Below are positions 1 through 9,221 of a stretch of 64,000 bases of DNA, piece by piece (the first letter of the stretch is position 1; every line of letters begins with the position of its first letter). The notes under the pieces were generated by a model. That model was not told the DNA's origin and searched no databases. It was given only the letters and a program-made list of their open reading frames with translations. Both the position numbers and the translations under genes were made by a program. The DNA comes from Deltaproteobacteria bacterium. GTDB taxonomy: Bacteria > Lernaellota > Lernaellaia > JACKCT01. The stretch is taken from assembly GCA_020633895.1 (NCBI GenBank), contig JACKCT010000001.1:310001-374000 (forward strand), written 5' to 3'.

Positions 1-1
1 G

Positions 2-241
2 GTGGGCGTGTCGATCTTTGTGTTCGTCGGAAGCTGGATCCTCTACAAGGTGACGGACAAGATCATCCCCCTGCGCGTCACGCCGGATCAGGAAGAAGAA
101 GGCCTGGATGTCTCCCAGCACAACGAGTCCATCTGGGAGGCGGTGCAGGAAGCCCTGGCTAATCGCAGCGGCTCCGAGCGCATCATCCCGGCCTCCGGCG
201 GTTCGGCCGCCGAGTCCACCTTCGCAGAGCCGACCAAATAA
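2..241 (+). CDS. amt: Ammonium transporter, C-terminal fragment (5' end outside window)
   Basis: Reading frame open from the window edge and ending at TAA 239-241. The visible 79 residues begin with the end of a last membrane helix and continue into a cytosolic tail whose segment EEEGLDVSQHNE matches the conserved C-terminal region of Amt/AmtB channels (family pattern GLD-x-S-x-H-x-E), the part that contacts PII/GlnK proteins. About 40 further residues, rich in Ser, Ala and Gly, extend beyond that region. The family takes up ammonium across the inner membrane. The apparent start at the window edge is an artefact of truncation. A strong terminator follows at 287-312. No glnK is visible downstream; an upstream one would lie outside the window. 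Confidence 0.85.
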   Translation: MGVSIFVFVGSWILYKVTDKIIPLRVTPDQEEEGLDVSQHNESIWEAVQEALANRSGSERIIPASGGSAAESTFAEPTK

Positions 242-286
242 CCTGCCGACCAAGTAACCTGCCGACCGAATCCATTGCGATCCACG

Positions 287-312
287 AGCGGCCCCTCCGG
301 GGGCCGCTTTTT
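287..312 (+). terminator. Rho-independent terminator after amt
   Basis: Perfect 9-bp stem (AGCGGCCCC at 287-295 with GGGGCCGCT at 300-308), 4-nt loop, then a run of five T. It lies 46 nt after the amt stop codon and separates it from the RND exporter gene. Confidence 0.9.
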
Positions 313-400
313 CGTGGGGGCCTTCCTTGCCAAGGGGCGGCGACGGTTGTAGAAGGGCTGGTCCCCTCAACCGTTCGCAAAAAACCGACAAGGGCCGACG

Positions 401-2788
401 ATGCATGCCTTCATCAAGGGCGTCCTGCGCTTTCGCTACATCATCCTGGTCGTCATCGTTCTGATTTCCGTCGGCGCGGGGATGATTCTGACCAAAGCGG
501 TCGTCGGCACTTCGCTGGCCCAACTCTTCCTCGGAAACAGCCAGGGATACGACCGGTACCTGGAGCGCATCGAGCAATTCGGCACCGATGAGATCGTCAT
601 CGTCGCCCTGGAAAACGCGGACCCGCTCGATCCGGCCGTCCAGGACAAGCTCGCCGTCGCCGACCGTAAACTCCATGAAATCGAAGGCGTGATCCGGACC
701 TTCAGCGTGCTTTCGGCTGACAGCATGCGTTCGGTCGATGACACCCTGATGATCGAAAAGTACGCGGACCGGGCCCAAGCCCTGGGGGATAAGCGGGAGG
801 CGCTGCGTTCGGAATTGGTATCGGATCATTTCGTCGGCGGGCTGCTGGTCTCCAAGGACGGCAAGCACACGGCGTTGATGATCGAGATGGAAGGCGGCGA
901 CCGCCGCCCCGCCGAACTGACCGTGCAGATCATGAAGGACATCCGCCGTTCCTTCGAGGAGGCGGGCTTTGAGAAGGGTGCGATCAAGCTGGTCGGCCAG
1001 CCCGTCAGCCTGGCGGCGAGCATGGAAGCGACGAACTTCAACCTGAAGCGCATCTTCCCGATCACCGCCGTGATGCTCATCATCGCCGTGTGGCTGATGT
1101 TCCATCGCTTCTGGCCGGTGGTGTTCACCATGGGCGTGGCGATTGTCGCCGTGTTGTGGACGATGGCGTTCACCGTCCTCATCGACCGCCACATCAGCGT
1201 CCTCGTCGCGATCATTCCCGCCGTCATCTTAGTCATCAGTTTCTCGGACGTGGTGCATCTGTGCAGTGCGTATTTGTTGGAATTGGGGCGTGGGCAGTCC
1301 AAGCACGACGCGATCCTGGCCGCCGGTGAGGACGTGGGCAAGGCGTGCCTGTATACGTCGTTGACCACCTTCGTCGGCTTCGTGTCCATCGCCATGGTGC
1401 CGACCCCGGCCTTTCGCCAACTCGGGCTGTCGCTGGGTTTCGGCGTCGGCGTGGCGTTGCTGTTGGCGGTCGTGCTTTCGCCGATTCTGTTCAAACTTTT
1501 CCCGCAGCCCAAGCCTTGGCGCGAGGGCGCGACGTTGGTGCTGCAGCGGGCGTTGGATCGGGTGCTCGCCGGCGCCGCGAAATTCGGTCGACGCCGGGCG
1601 TGGCTGGCGACAGGGGTGTTCGCGGTTATTTTGATCCTCTCGATCATGGGATGCCTGCGCATGCACTTCGAGGCGGATATCACCAAGCGTTTCGACCCCG
1701 ATCATCCGGTGCGCACCGATCTGGCGTTCTACGAAACGCGATTTGTCGGCTCCAACATTTTCGAGATCTATGTCACCGCGCCCGAGACCGACGGCCTGCT
1801 GGATCCGGAACTTTTCTCACGCATCGCGGCGTTTCAGGATGAGCTGGAGGCCCAGCACGACGTGGGCAAGATCCAGTCCCTCGTGGACCTGATGCGTCTG
1901 ATGCACCAAGCCCTCAACGGCCTGGATCCGTCGTCCAAGGATCTGCCCGCCACGCACGACGCGCTGGCCCAATACCTGCTGCTGTTCGAATCGTCGGGGG
2001 GCAGCGACTTGGAGCGCATCGTCGACTTCGATCGGCGGACCATGCGCATGACGATCTATTTGGACAACCAGGCGATACGCGCCACGTCCGAATTGGGCCG
2101 CCGCGCCGCCGTATTGGCCGAGAAGCATTTGGGTGATCGCGCCGAGGTGCAGGTCACGGGTGTCATCTACCTCATCGGCCTTTGGCTCGACCAGATCATC
2201 ATCGGCCAGGGGCGGGGTCTCATCACCGCCGTCGTCGTGATTACGCTTTTGATGATGGTGGCGCTGCGTTCGGTGCGCGTGGGGCTGGCCTCGATGATTC
2301 CGAATCTTATCCCGCTGCTGGCGCTGGGGGGTTGGCTGGGGTGGACGTGGGATCCGGTGGATTCGGATTTGATCATGATCGGCATGATCGCCATCGGCAT
2401 CGGCGTGGACGACACCATTCACTTCCTCATGCGCTACCGCATCGAATCCGCGCGATGCGCCACTGTGGCGGAGGCGATCGGGAACACGTTCTATTTTTCG
2501 GGGCGGGGCATCATCATCACAACGGTCATTCTCATCATGGGATTTGCTCCGTTCGAACTGTCGAGCTATTCCAGCCTCAAGGCGCAGGGCACGTTGCTGC
2601 CCTTGACGCTGATTGTCGCGCTGCTGGCGGACCTGTACCTGGTTCCGGCGCTGGTGACGCTGGGGGTGATGCGCTTTCCGCTGGGCAAGGGGACGGGCGA
2701 GGAGACGGGGGAGGATCAGGCGTCGGCGGGTTTGTCCGAGTCGTCTTCCGCCGCGCTGTCCGACGGCGCGTCCGATGCGGAGCGCTGA
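401..2788 (+). CDS. RND-superfamily (MMPL/HAE3-like) exporter
   Basis: 795-residue inner-membrane protein with the two-half RND layout: TM1 near residues 12-32, a first periplasmic loop to about 215, a bundle of helices about 218-370, another helix near 400-420, a second periplasmic loop to about 600, then a final helix bundle to about 755. Charged intramembrane motifs are visible in both halves (ISFSDVVHL and GVDDTIHFL), as expected for proton relay in MMPL/SSD-type transporters. The length fits HAE3-type exporters rather than the longer AcrB class. An AAGGG sequence precedes the ATG at 401. No adaptor or outer-membrane partner is adjacent. The substrate cannot be read; lipid or hydrophobic cargo is the usual guess for the family. 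The 3' end overlaps the convergent ccoS gene by 73 nt. Confidence 0.82.
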   Translation: MHAFIKGVLRFRYIILVVIVLISVGAGMILTKAVVGTSLAQLFLGNSQGYDRYLERIEQFGTDEIVIVALENADPLDPAVQDKLAVADRKLHEIEGVIRTFSVLSADSMRSVDDTLMIEKYADRAQALGDKREALRSELVSDHFVGGLLVSKDGKHTALMIEMEGGDRRPAELTVQIMKDIRRSFEEAGFEKGAIKLVGQPVSLAASMEATNFNLKRIFPITAVMLIIAVWLMFHRFWPVVFTMGVAIVAVLWTMAFTVLIDRHISVLVAIIPAVILVISFSDVVHLCSAYLLELGRGQSKHDAILAAGEDVGKACLYTSLTTFVGFVSIAMVPTPAFRQLGLSLGFGVGVALLLAVVLSPILFKLFPQPKPWREGATLVLQRALDRVLAGAAKFGRRRAWLATGVFAVILILSIMGCLRMHFEADITKRFDPDHPVRTDLAFYETRFVGSNIFEIYVTAPETDGLLDPELFSRIAAFQDELEAQHDVGKIQSLVDLMRLMHQALNGLDPSSKDLPATHDALAQYLLLFESSGGSDLERIVDFDRRTMRMTIYLDNQAIRATSELGRRAAVLAEKHLGDRAEVQVTGVIYLIGLWLDQIIIGQGRGLITAVVVITLLMMVALRSVRVGLASMIPNLIPLLALGGWLGWTWDPVDSDLIMIGMIAIGIGVDDTIHFLMRYRIESARCATVAEAIGNTFYFSGRGIIITTVILIMGFAPFELSSYSSLKAQGTLLPLTLIVALLADLYLVPALVTLGVMRFPLGKGTGEETGEDQASAGLSESSSAALSDGASDAER

Positions 2789-2937
2789 GGCGGCGCCGGA
2801 TCGTCGTCATGCAAAATGCGCATGGCCGGGGTCTGCGTGTCGTCGAATTGCCCGCCCTTCACCGACCGGATGAACGCCCACAAAAATCCGATGGCGAATA
2901 AAAACGCGACGGGCAGCAGGATGTAGATGACGTTCAT
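2716..2937 (-). CDS. ccoS: cbb3 oxidase assembly protein CcoS
   Basis: 73-residue protein starting with a single membrane helix (residues about 2-24) followed by the CcoS signature region (FLWAFIRSVKGGQFDD, then a TP-AMRIL segment). CcoS is needed to insert cofactors into cbb3 oxidase. The first 45 residues are canonical; the rest is a Ser/Asp/Ala tail unusual for the family, and this tail is what overlaps the convergent exporter gene. It is the last gene of the minus-strand cco cluster, 15 nt after ccoI. Confidence 0.88.
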   Translation of the reverse strand: MNVIYILLPVAFLFAIGFLWAFIRSVKGGQFDDTQTPAMRILHDDDPAPPQRSASDAPSDSAAEDDSDKPADA

Positions 2938-2952
2938 GGTTGTCGCTCGTTG

Positions 2953-5478
2953 TTATTCGTTTCCGTGAAACGCCCCATGCCGGAACGAACTCGTGATCAC
3001 CGTGATCGAGCTGGCCGGCATGAGCAGCGCCGCGATCAGCGGGTTGAGCAGGCCGGTCATGGCCAGCGTCGCGCCGACGAGATTGTAGCATAGGGAGAAG
3101 ATGAGGTTGCGTCGGATGACGCGGAGGGTACGGCGCGCGTTGACGACCAGTTCGACGATCGGTTCCAGGCCCGGGCGCGTCATGAAGACGTCCGCCGCCG
3201 CCAGGCTCGCCTCCGCCCCGCCGTGTACGCCGATCCCCACCGACGCCGCCGACAACGCCGCCGCGTCGTTCACCCCGTCGCCGACCATCACCACCGGCCC
3301 CCCGCCGGACAACGCCTGCACCCGCGCCAGCTTGTCCTCGGGCTTCGCCGCGCCGGTGAACGAGTCCGCGTCCAGGCCCAATTGCTTCGCCACCGCCGCG
3401 ACAATCGCCGGGTGATCGCCGGAGAGCAACTCCACATCCCAACGCAAGGCTCGCAGCCGCTCGATGGTCGCGCGGGCCTCGTCGCGAATCGGATCGCCCA
3501 TGGCCGCCACCGCCGCGACGCGCCCGTCCACGGTGACGAGAATCGGCGTGAGGGCGTCGCCCGTCGCCGCGTCCACCGCGTCCGCCGCCCACGGGGGCAG
3601 TTTTTCGGATTCGTCCCCCAGGACATACGACGCCGTGCCGACGCGCAGCCGTTGCCCGTCGACAACGCCCTCGATGCCAGCGCCGAGTAGCTGCCGGACG
3701 TGGGAAACCGCCGGGGTATGGCGTTCATTGTCACCCAACTTCGCCAGCGCCGTCGCGACCGGGTGGGACGAATGCGCCTCCAGCGCCGCGACCCGGCGGC
3801 GCAGCGTCGTGACGCCGTTTCCCGTCGCGCCGTCTTCCATCCAACGCACCAGCGCCACGCGCCCTTCGGTCACGGTGCCGGTTTTATCGAGGATCATATG
3901 GCCGGAGCGGGCCAGGATCTCGAGCACGTCGCCGCCCTTGATGAGAATGCCGCGATTCGCCGCGCGTCCGATCGCGACGGACACCGCCAGGGGTGTCGCC
4001 AGCCCGAGGGCGCACGGGCACGTGACGATCAAAAGCGCCAGCGCGTTGTCCACGGCTTGCGCGGGATCGAGGATGCGCCAGACGACGAACGTCGCGGCCG
4101 CCAGGACGAGCACGATCGCGACGAAATATGCCGAGATGCGGTCGGCCAGGCGCACGATCGGGGCTTTGCGTCGCGCGTAGTCTTCGACGAGTTTCATCAG
4201 GCGGCCGACGCGTGTGTTTTCGCCGGTGCCTTCCACGCGCACGATCAGGCGGGACGAGAGATTCACCGTGCCGGCATGCACCCGGTCGCCCGGTTTCACC
4301 GACACGCCCACCGATTCGCCGGTCAGCAGCGATAGGTCCAACTCGCTCTCGCCCTCGTCGACCAGTCCGTCGGCGGGGATGGAGTCTCCGGCGCGCACCT
4401 CCACCACGTCGCCCGATTCGATGCTCTCCACCGGCACCTCGCGCCATTGGCCGTCGCGTAAGCATCGCGCGCTGCTGGGGGCAAGGGAGTACAGCAACTC
4501 GGCGGCGTCGGCGGCGGACCGCTGGCGGCGGTTTTGCACCCAGCGTCCGCAAAGGAGCAGGAAGACGAGGATCGTGACGGAGTCGAAATAGATCTCGCCC
4601 ACGCCGCGCAGCGTGTTGATGCTGCCCGAGACGAGCCCCGCCGTCAGGCCGATCGCGACGGGCAGGTCCATGTGCAGCGCGCGGGTTCGCAGCGCGCCGA
4701 TGGCGCCGCGATAAAACGGCCAGCCCGCCCACAGGACCGCGGGGATGGAGATGGCCATGCTCAAATAACGAAAGAGGGTGCGGAACTGGGGCTCCATGCC
4801 GCCGAACATGCCGCCGTAGAGGGCGAAGGCGATGACCATGACGTTCATGGCGGCGGCCCCGGCCACGGCGATGCGGATGAGCAGCTTGCGGTCCTCGGCC
4901 CGGCGCATATCCCGCACCTGCACCCCGCGCCAGGGATGGGCGGCGTAGCCCAGGGAGTCGAGGAAGCGCGCGACCTTCGCCAGGGACGTTTGGTTCGGAT
5001 CCCATCGGACCATCGCGGCCGAGCGGCCGAAGTCCAGGCGCGTCTCGATGGCGCCCGGCACGACGATCGGCACCTTCTCCACCAACCAGACGCATGCCGC
5101 GCAATGCACCCCTTCCAGGTACAGCTCGACTTGGCGCGATCCGTCGGGCAGCGCGCGGACGTACAATTTCTCGAAGGCGGGGTCGTCGAATTCTTCGTAG
5201 GACTTGTCGGTGGTCTTGGCCTGGACGCCCTGGGCGTTTTCCTGCTCGGCCAGGTCGTAGAAGCGCTCCAGGCCGTGGCCGTGGATGACGCCGTAGACCG
5301 TCTCGCAGCCGTGGCAGCAGAATTGTTCCTCGCGATTCGGGTCGATCAGGCCCGGCGGGACCGGCAATCCGCAGTGCGTGCAGGGGATGTCGGCGGGAGC
5401 GTCACGATCGGCGGCGCGAGGATCGGCCGACGTCGCGGCGGCCGGGGAATCATTCATGACAGGAGGCGTGGCCCTCAT
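2953..5478 (-). CDS. ccoI: Copper-translocating P-type ATPase CcoI/FixI
   Basis: P1B-type ATPase of 841 residues that supplies copper to cbb3 oxidase. The N-terminus has a CxxC (C33-C36) and CCHGC (C54-C58) metal-binding region, followed by a heavy-metal-associated domain with HCAAC near residue 130. The membrane CPC motif (TCPCALGLATP), the phosphorylation motif DKTGT (near residue 529) and the hinge motif GDGVND are all present. The longest start (5478) overlaps the upstream gene by 29 nt; an internal ATG at 5457 would give an 8-nt overlap and is equally plausible because neither has a clear ribosome binding site. Translational coupling to the TauE/SafE gene is likely. Confidence 0.93.
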   Translation of the reverse strand: MRATPPVMNDSPAAATSADPRAADRDAPADIPCTHCGLPVPPGLIDPNREEQFCCHGCETVYGVIHGHGLERFYDLAEQENAQGVQAKTTDKSYEEFDDPAFEKLYVRALPDGSRQVELYLEGVHCAACVWLVEKVPIVVPGAIETRLDFGRSAAMVRWDPNQTSLAKVARFLDSLGYAAHPWRGVQVRDMRRAEDRKLLIRIAVAGAAAMNVMVIAFALYGGMFGGMEPQFRTLFRYLSMAISIPAVLWAGWPFYRGAIGALRTRALHMDLPVAIGLTAGLVSGSINTLRGVGEIYFDSVTILVFLLLCGRWVQNRRQRSAADAAELLYSLAPSSARCLRDGQWREVPVESIESGDVVEVRAGDSIPADGLVDEGESELDLSLLTGESVGVSVKPGDRVHAGTVNLSSRLIVRVEGTGENTRVGRLMKLVEDYARRKAPIVRLADRISAYFVAIVLVLAAATFVVWRILDPAQAVDNALALLIVTCPCALGLATPLAVSVAIGRAANRGILIKGGDVLEILARSGHMILDKTGTVTEGRVALVRWMEDGATGNGVTTLRRRVAALEAHSSHPVATALAKLGDNERHTPAVSHVRQLLGAGIEGVVDGQRLRVGTASYVLGDESEKLPPWAADAVDAATGDALTPILVTVDGRVAAVAAMGDPIRDEARATIERLRALRWDVELLSGDHPAIVAAVAKQLGLDADSFTGAAKPEDKLARVQALSGGGPVVMVGDGVNDAAALSAASVGIGVHGGAEASLAAADVFMTRPGLEPIVELVVNARRTLRVIRRNLIFSLCYNLVGATLAMTGLLNPLIAALLMPASSITVITSSFRHGAFHGNE

Positions 5479-6220
5479 GGGGCATGTCGGCGCTCTCGTC
5501 GCCTTGCAGCACGGCGGCCTTCATCGTCGCCATCGCCGACGCCTTGGCGAAGGGCACCTCCGCGCGCTGCGTGACGGCCATGACGCCCACCACGACCAGG
5601 ATGATCGCCGTCGCGGCGGGGATGCGTCGTCGCAAGGGAGCGGCGAGGGATTGCACGATCACGCCCAGACCCAGCAGCCACGGCACCGTGCCCAACCAGA
5701 ACGCGAACATCACCAGTGCGCCGGTGATCGGGCTGCCCGTGCCGGCCGCGATCAGCGCGAAGGCGTAGAGCCAGCCGCAGGGGAGAATCGCCGAGAACAC
5801 GCCCAGGAAGAGGGCCCGGAAGACCGGCGGCTTGCCGCGCAGTTTGCCGGAGAGTTGGAAGATGATTTTTTGCAGCGCCTTGGGCTGGGGCAGGCGGGAG
5901 AGGGGCACGCCCAGGGCCTGGGCCAGGGCGATCAGGCCCCAGACGATCATCATCGTGCCGCCGATCAGCGCGGCCAGTCGCGGCAGCCCCGCCTCGTTGC
6001 CCGCCAGATTCACCAGCGAGCCGAACGCCCCGGCCAGCGCGCCCAGGATGACGTACGACAGCGCCCGGCCACCGTTGTAGACCCCGTGGGCGACGCCCTT
6101 GCGCCATCCGGTGCTGCTGTCGCTGCCCGAGTAGAACGCCACCAGCCCGCCGCACATGCCCACGCAATGCACGCTGCCCAGGACGCTGGCGACCAGCACG
6201 GTGGTCAGCAGGGCGGTCAC
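5450..6220 (-). CDS. TauE/SafE-like membrane protein of the cco cluster
   Basis: 256 residues with about six predicted membrane helices. The N-terminal helix carries GSVHCVGMCGG, the signature of the sulfite exporter TauE/SafE (UreH-like) proteins that commonly sit next to ccoI and ccoH. The conserved His, Cys and Met residues suggest metal handling, probably copper; this is inference from family and position. The C-terminus is His-rich (MPHEGHASCHE). The start overlaps the ccoH stop by 4 nt (ATGA), and the stop lies inside the start region of ccoI, so all three are probably co-translated. Confidence 0.85.
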   Translation of the reverse strand: MTALLTTVLVASVLGSVHCVGMCGGLVAFYSGSDSSTGWRKGVAHGVYNGGRALSYVILGALAGAFGSLVNLAGNEAGLPRLAALIGGTMMIVWGLIALAQALGVPLSRLPQPKALQKIIFQLSGKLRGKPPVFRALFLGVFSAILPCGWLYAFALIAAGTGSPITGALVMFAFWLGTVPWLLGLGVIVQSLAAPLRRRIPAATAIILVVVGVMAVTQRAEVPFAKASAMATMKAAVLQGDESADMPHEGHASCHE

Positions 6221-6747
6221 GAGAGCGTCACCTCCCGATCCAGCGGGATTTCGCCCTTGAGAATCTTGGTGAAAACCTCGCCGTCCTTGTCCACATGCAG
6301 CCGGAATTCCCAGATGCCGGGTCGGCGCATGGGTAGGTCGATGGCGTATTCGCCGTCTTGACCGTCGGCCTTGAGCGTGCCCGTCAGGCGGTCAGCCGAG
6401 CGTGCGTTGTGAAAGGTCACGACAGAGACGCTCGCGCCGTCGATGGGCTGTCCGTTTTTGTCGGCCAGCAGGACGCGCACGACCTGCTCGCCCGGCGTGC
6501 CGTCCGGCGCCGACCGTACGCGCAGATTCCAACCCAACTCCGTGTTGCGGGCGCGCTGAGCGGCATAGTCGTCCCAGTGCGTCGCCTTTTCGTAATAGTC
6601 GTCTTCATAGGCCACGCTCGGATCCTGGGCGGCGTAGATCGCCACGCTGACGTGGAAGACCACGTTGGCGAACAGCAGCGCCACGATGGCCAGCGGCCAG
6701 AACATGGGGTGTTTGACGATTTTCTTGACGGACATCTTGATGGACAC
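6217..6747 (-). CDS. ccoH: CcoH/FixH family cbb3 oxidase assembly protein
   Basis: 176 residues: one N-terminal membrane helix (about residues 14-35) and a periplasmic beta-sandwich domain. The segment after the helix, with VAYEDDYYEKATHWDDYAAQ, is the typical FixH region. The protein is thought to assist assembly or stability of cbb3 oxidase. Several in-frame ATGs occur at the N-terminus (6747, 6735), so the start is uncertain by a few codons. It lies 12 nt after ccoG and overlaps the next gene by 4 nt. Confidence 0.85.
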   Translation of the reverse strand: MSIKMSVKKIVKHPMFWPLAIVALLFANVVFHVSVAIYAAQDPSVAYEDDYYEKATHWDDYAAQRARNTELGWNLRVRSAPDGTPGEQVVRVLLADKNGQPIDGASVSVVTFHNARSADRLTGTLKADGQDGEYAIDLPMRRPGIWEFRLHVDKDGEVFTKILKGEIPLDREVTLS

Positions 6748-6759
6748 CGAACGGGCTCC

Positions 6760-8214
6760 TTATTCGTCTTGCTCTTCGTCTTCCGGCTTGGGGCCCAGGA
6801 GGCGGTAGTGGTTGGTGCTCTTATAGCCCCCGTCGGCCGTCACCGTCATCTCGATCTCGCGCACGCCGCCGGTAAAGGCGTCTTTGGGCAAGGTCATGAA
6901 CACACTGGTGGTGGCGGTGGCGCCGGCTTCGACGGTGAAGGGGTTTTGCGGGGCGATGAACTTGGCGCCTTCGGGCAGGCCCTCGGGAGCGATGGTGAAG
7001 GGCGTGGCCTCGTCGCCGCGATTGGTGATCTTCACGCGGACCTGGTTTGTGACCATGCCGTCGTTGGTGAGAGTGAACGGACTGCCGATCCCCCGCAGAA
7101 TCGTCACGTCGGCGTTGCTGATGCTCGCCAGGTTGATGACCAGGCCGGTGAACATGATGAGGAAAATCACCGGATAGATGATGACGCGCGGCCGTAGGAA
7201 TTTCTTGGGACGCTTGGCCAGTTCGTCTTTCGAGGTATAGCGGATCAGGCCCTTGGGGCGGCCGGTCTTTTCCATGATGGAGTCGCAGGCGTCCATGCAT
7301 TGCGTGCAGTGGATGCATTCCATCTGCAGGCCGTCGCGGATGTCGATGCCGGTGGGGCAGGTCGCCACGCACGCATAACAGTCGATGCAGTCGCCGAAGA
7401 CGTCCTCGACTTTCTCCTGTTCCACTTCCCCGCCTTCGACCGCCTTGCGCCGGTCGCCCTTGGTGCCGCGCCGCTCGCCCCGGTTGGGGTCATAGCCGAC
7501 GATCAGCGATTGGGCGTCGAGCAGCGCCGACTGGAACCGGCCGTAGGGGCAGGCCACCAGGCACGTCTGTTCGCGGAAGAAGGAGAAGTCCCACATCATC
7601 AGCGCCGTCACGGCCGCCATGACGAAGAACCCGGCCGGGTGCTCGAACGGCGAGCTGCGAATCCAGACCCAAAGGCGATCCACGCCGACGAAATAGGCCA
7701 GGAAGGTGTGGGCCAGGAAGATGCTGATGAAAAAGTAGATGATGTATTTGAGCTTGCGTCTCGTGGTCGAGATCTTGCCTTCGTCCATCTTGAGCGAGTT
7801 GTTGGTGCCGCCTTCGATCCAGCGCTCGATGGGCCGGAAGACGAACTCCATGTAGACGGTCTGGGGGCACCCCCATCCGCACCATACGCGCCCGAACAGG
7901 GCCGTAAGCAGAAAGACCGACACCAGCACGCTGACCATAAAGAACATCAGCACGATGGTGTCCGTGGCCAGCAGCGTGGCGCCGAAGAATGTGAAGTGCC
8001 TCGCGGGCAGGTCCAGCAGGATCGCCGGTTTGCCGTTGATCTTGATCCACGGCAGCAACGTGAAAATTGCGATCAGGGCCCAGGCGACGATCATGCGACG
8101 CCGGTGCCAGATGCCGGTGGAGAGTTTGGGACGGATCCAGCGTCGGGATCCGTCTTGATTGAGGGTCGCCAGAACGCGGTCATTGGCCGCGGGGGCATTG
8201 GAATGGGTCGCCAT
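6760..8214 (-). CDS. ccoG: cbb3 oxidase accessory protein CcoG (RdxA/FixG family)
   Basis: 484-residue polytopic membrane ferredoxin. It has N-terminal membrane helices, the motif CGWGCPQTVYMEF, and two ferredoxin motifs, CIDCYACVATCP and CIHCTQCMDAC, each able to bind a [4Fe-4S] cluster. After a further helix comes an Ig-like periplasmic domain. CcoG is a cupric reductase in the copper delivery route to cbb3 oxidase. It sits between ccoP and ccoH, the usual order. Length is normal for the family. Confidence 0.93.
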   Translation of the reverse strand: MATHSNAPAANDRVLATLNQDGSRRWIRPKLSTGIWHRRRMIVAWALIAIFTLLPWIKINGKPAILLDLPARHFTFFGATLLATDTIVLMFFMVSVLVSVFLLTALFGRVWCGWGCPQTVYMEFVFRPIERWIEGGTNNSLKMDEGKISTTRRKLKYIIYFFISIFLAHTFLAYFVGVDRLWVWIRSSPFEHPAGFFVMAAVTALMMWDFSFFREQTCLVACPYGRFQSALLDAQSLIVGYDPNRGERRGTKGDRRKAVEGGEVEQEKVEDVFGDCIDCYACVATCPTGIDIRDGLQMECIHCTQCMDACDSIMEKTGRPKGLIRYTSKDELAKRPKKFLRPRVIIYPVIFLIMFTGLVINLASISNADVTILRGIGSPFTLTNDGMVTNQVRVKITNRGDEATPFTIAPEGLPEGAKFIAPQNPFTVEAGATATTSVFMTLPKDAFTGGVREIEMTVTADGGYKSTNHYRLLGPKPEDEEQDE

Positions 8215-8277
8215 GGCGCGCTCCCTTATCGAAAAAAGAAGGCGATGGAAATGACAGGCGAAACGTCGGACGCGCGT

Positions 8278-8892
8278 TTAGGGAGTGTAGAGTTCCCCCT
8301 CGGCGGCTTTGGGGTTGGCGGCGGTCTTGCCGCGGAAGTTTCGCACGAAAGCGGCCATCTTCATCATTTCTTCTTCGGAAAGTTGGCCTTCCCAGGGGAT
8401 CATGCCCTTTTCGGGAACGCCCTTCTTGATGGTGTGATAAATGCTCATGGCGTCGCCGCCATGCAGATAATAATCGTCGGTCATGTTCGGTCCGATCAAG
8501 CCTCCGCCGTCGGGCAGGTGACACGCCGCACATTTGCCGTCCCAAATGGTCTTGGCCTGGGCCATGGAGGCCTGGTCGCCCATGAAGGCATTGATGACAT
8601 CGGCGGACACTTCGCCGGACGCCTTGGCGGCCTCGGCCTTTTGGGCGTTGGCTTCGGCCATGGCCATTTCGTATTTTTCCGCCACCGAAACGCCGCACCC
8701 GCCGCCGTGGTAGTGGATAAAGTAGAAGATCGAAAAAACGAACGTGGCGAAGAAGATGAACGACCACCAGCCCGGCTGGGGATTGTCGTACTCCTGAATG
8801 CCGTCGTAGTTGTGGTCGAGCAATTGACCGTGATCGACGCGAACCTCGTCGTTCGAGGCGCCCGGGGCCGTCGTATCTTGATTCTCAGCCAT
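8278..8892 (-). CDS. ccoP: cbb3 oxidase subunit CcoP, single-haem form
   Basis: 204 residues. The N-terminal YDNPQPGWW motif and the helix after it (about residues 42-62) are typical of CcoP. The periplasmic part has one c-type haem site, CAACH at 121-125, with a candidate axial Met in KGMIPWEGQ. Most CcoP proteins are near 300 residues with two CxxCH sites; here the first cytochrome domain is replaced by a short Ala/Glu-rich linker. The start at 8892 is chosen because GAGGAGAATC lies directly upstream; it overlaps the ccoQ stop by 8 nt. An ATG 24 nt further upstream lacks such support. Confidence 0.88.
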   Translation of the reverse strand: MAENQDTTAPGASNDEVRVDHGQLLDHNYDGIQEYDNPQPGWWSFIFFATFVFSIFYFIHYHGGGCGVSVAEKYEMAMAEANAQKAEAAKASGEVSADVINAFMGDQASMAQAKTIWDGKCAACHLPDGGGLIGPNMTDDYYLHGGDAMSIYHTIKKGVPEKGMIPWEGQLSEEEMMKMAAFVRNFRGKTAANPKAAEGELYTP

Positions 8893-9157
8893 GATTCTCC
8901 TCATCCTCGGCGGCATCGCTCGCCGTTTCAGTCGGTTTGGGGTCGGTCGAGGCCGCGGCGTCCGGCGCCGAATCGGCCGACTCGTCGTCGCGGGGCGTCA
9001 GGACGTCGTCGGTCAGCGGGATCTCGCTTTCCTCGGACCAGTCCTTTTTCAAAAACACCCGCGCGATGATCAGGATAAAGGCGATGAAGACGATGACGAA
9101 CGCGATCTCGGCGAAGATCGTCAGATTCGCGTGGCTCATGATGTCCGTCAGTCGCAT
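8885..9157 (-). CDS. ccoQ: CcoQ/FixQ-like small cbb3 oxidase subunit
   Basis: 90 residues: one membrane helix (about 12-35), the FLKKDW segment typical of CcoQ, and a long acidic Ser/Asp/Glu tail without recognisable structure. The identification rests on position between ccoNO and ccoP and on this layout. A GGAAGG sequence lies upstream of the ATG at 9157; an internal ATG at 9139 is possible. The tail resembles that of ccoS in composition. Confidence 0.75.
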   Translation of the reverse strand: MRLTDIMSHANLTIFAEIAFVIVFIAFILIIARVFLKKDWSEESEIPLTDDVLTPRDDESADSAPDAAASTDPKPTETASDAAEDEENHG

Positions 9158-9221
9158 CCGTGCTCGTCCTTCCCGACGCTCCGACCGCCGATGTCGGCGG
9201 CCGGGAACGTGGTTCGTTCGC

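Noticed and set aside
7300-9069. Plus-strand frame of 589 codons opposite ccoG and ccoP
   Set aside because: Composition is typical of antisense frames in GC-rich DNA and it overlaps two well-identified genes.
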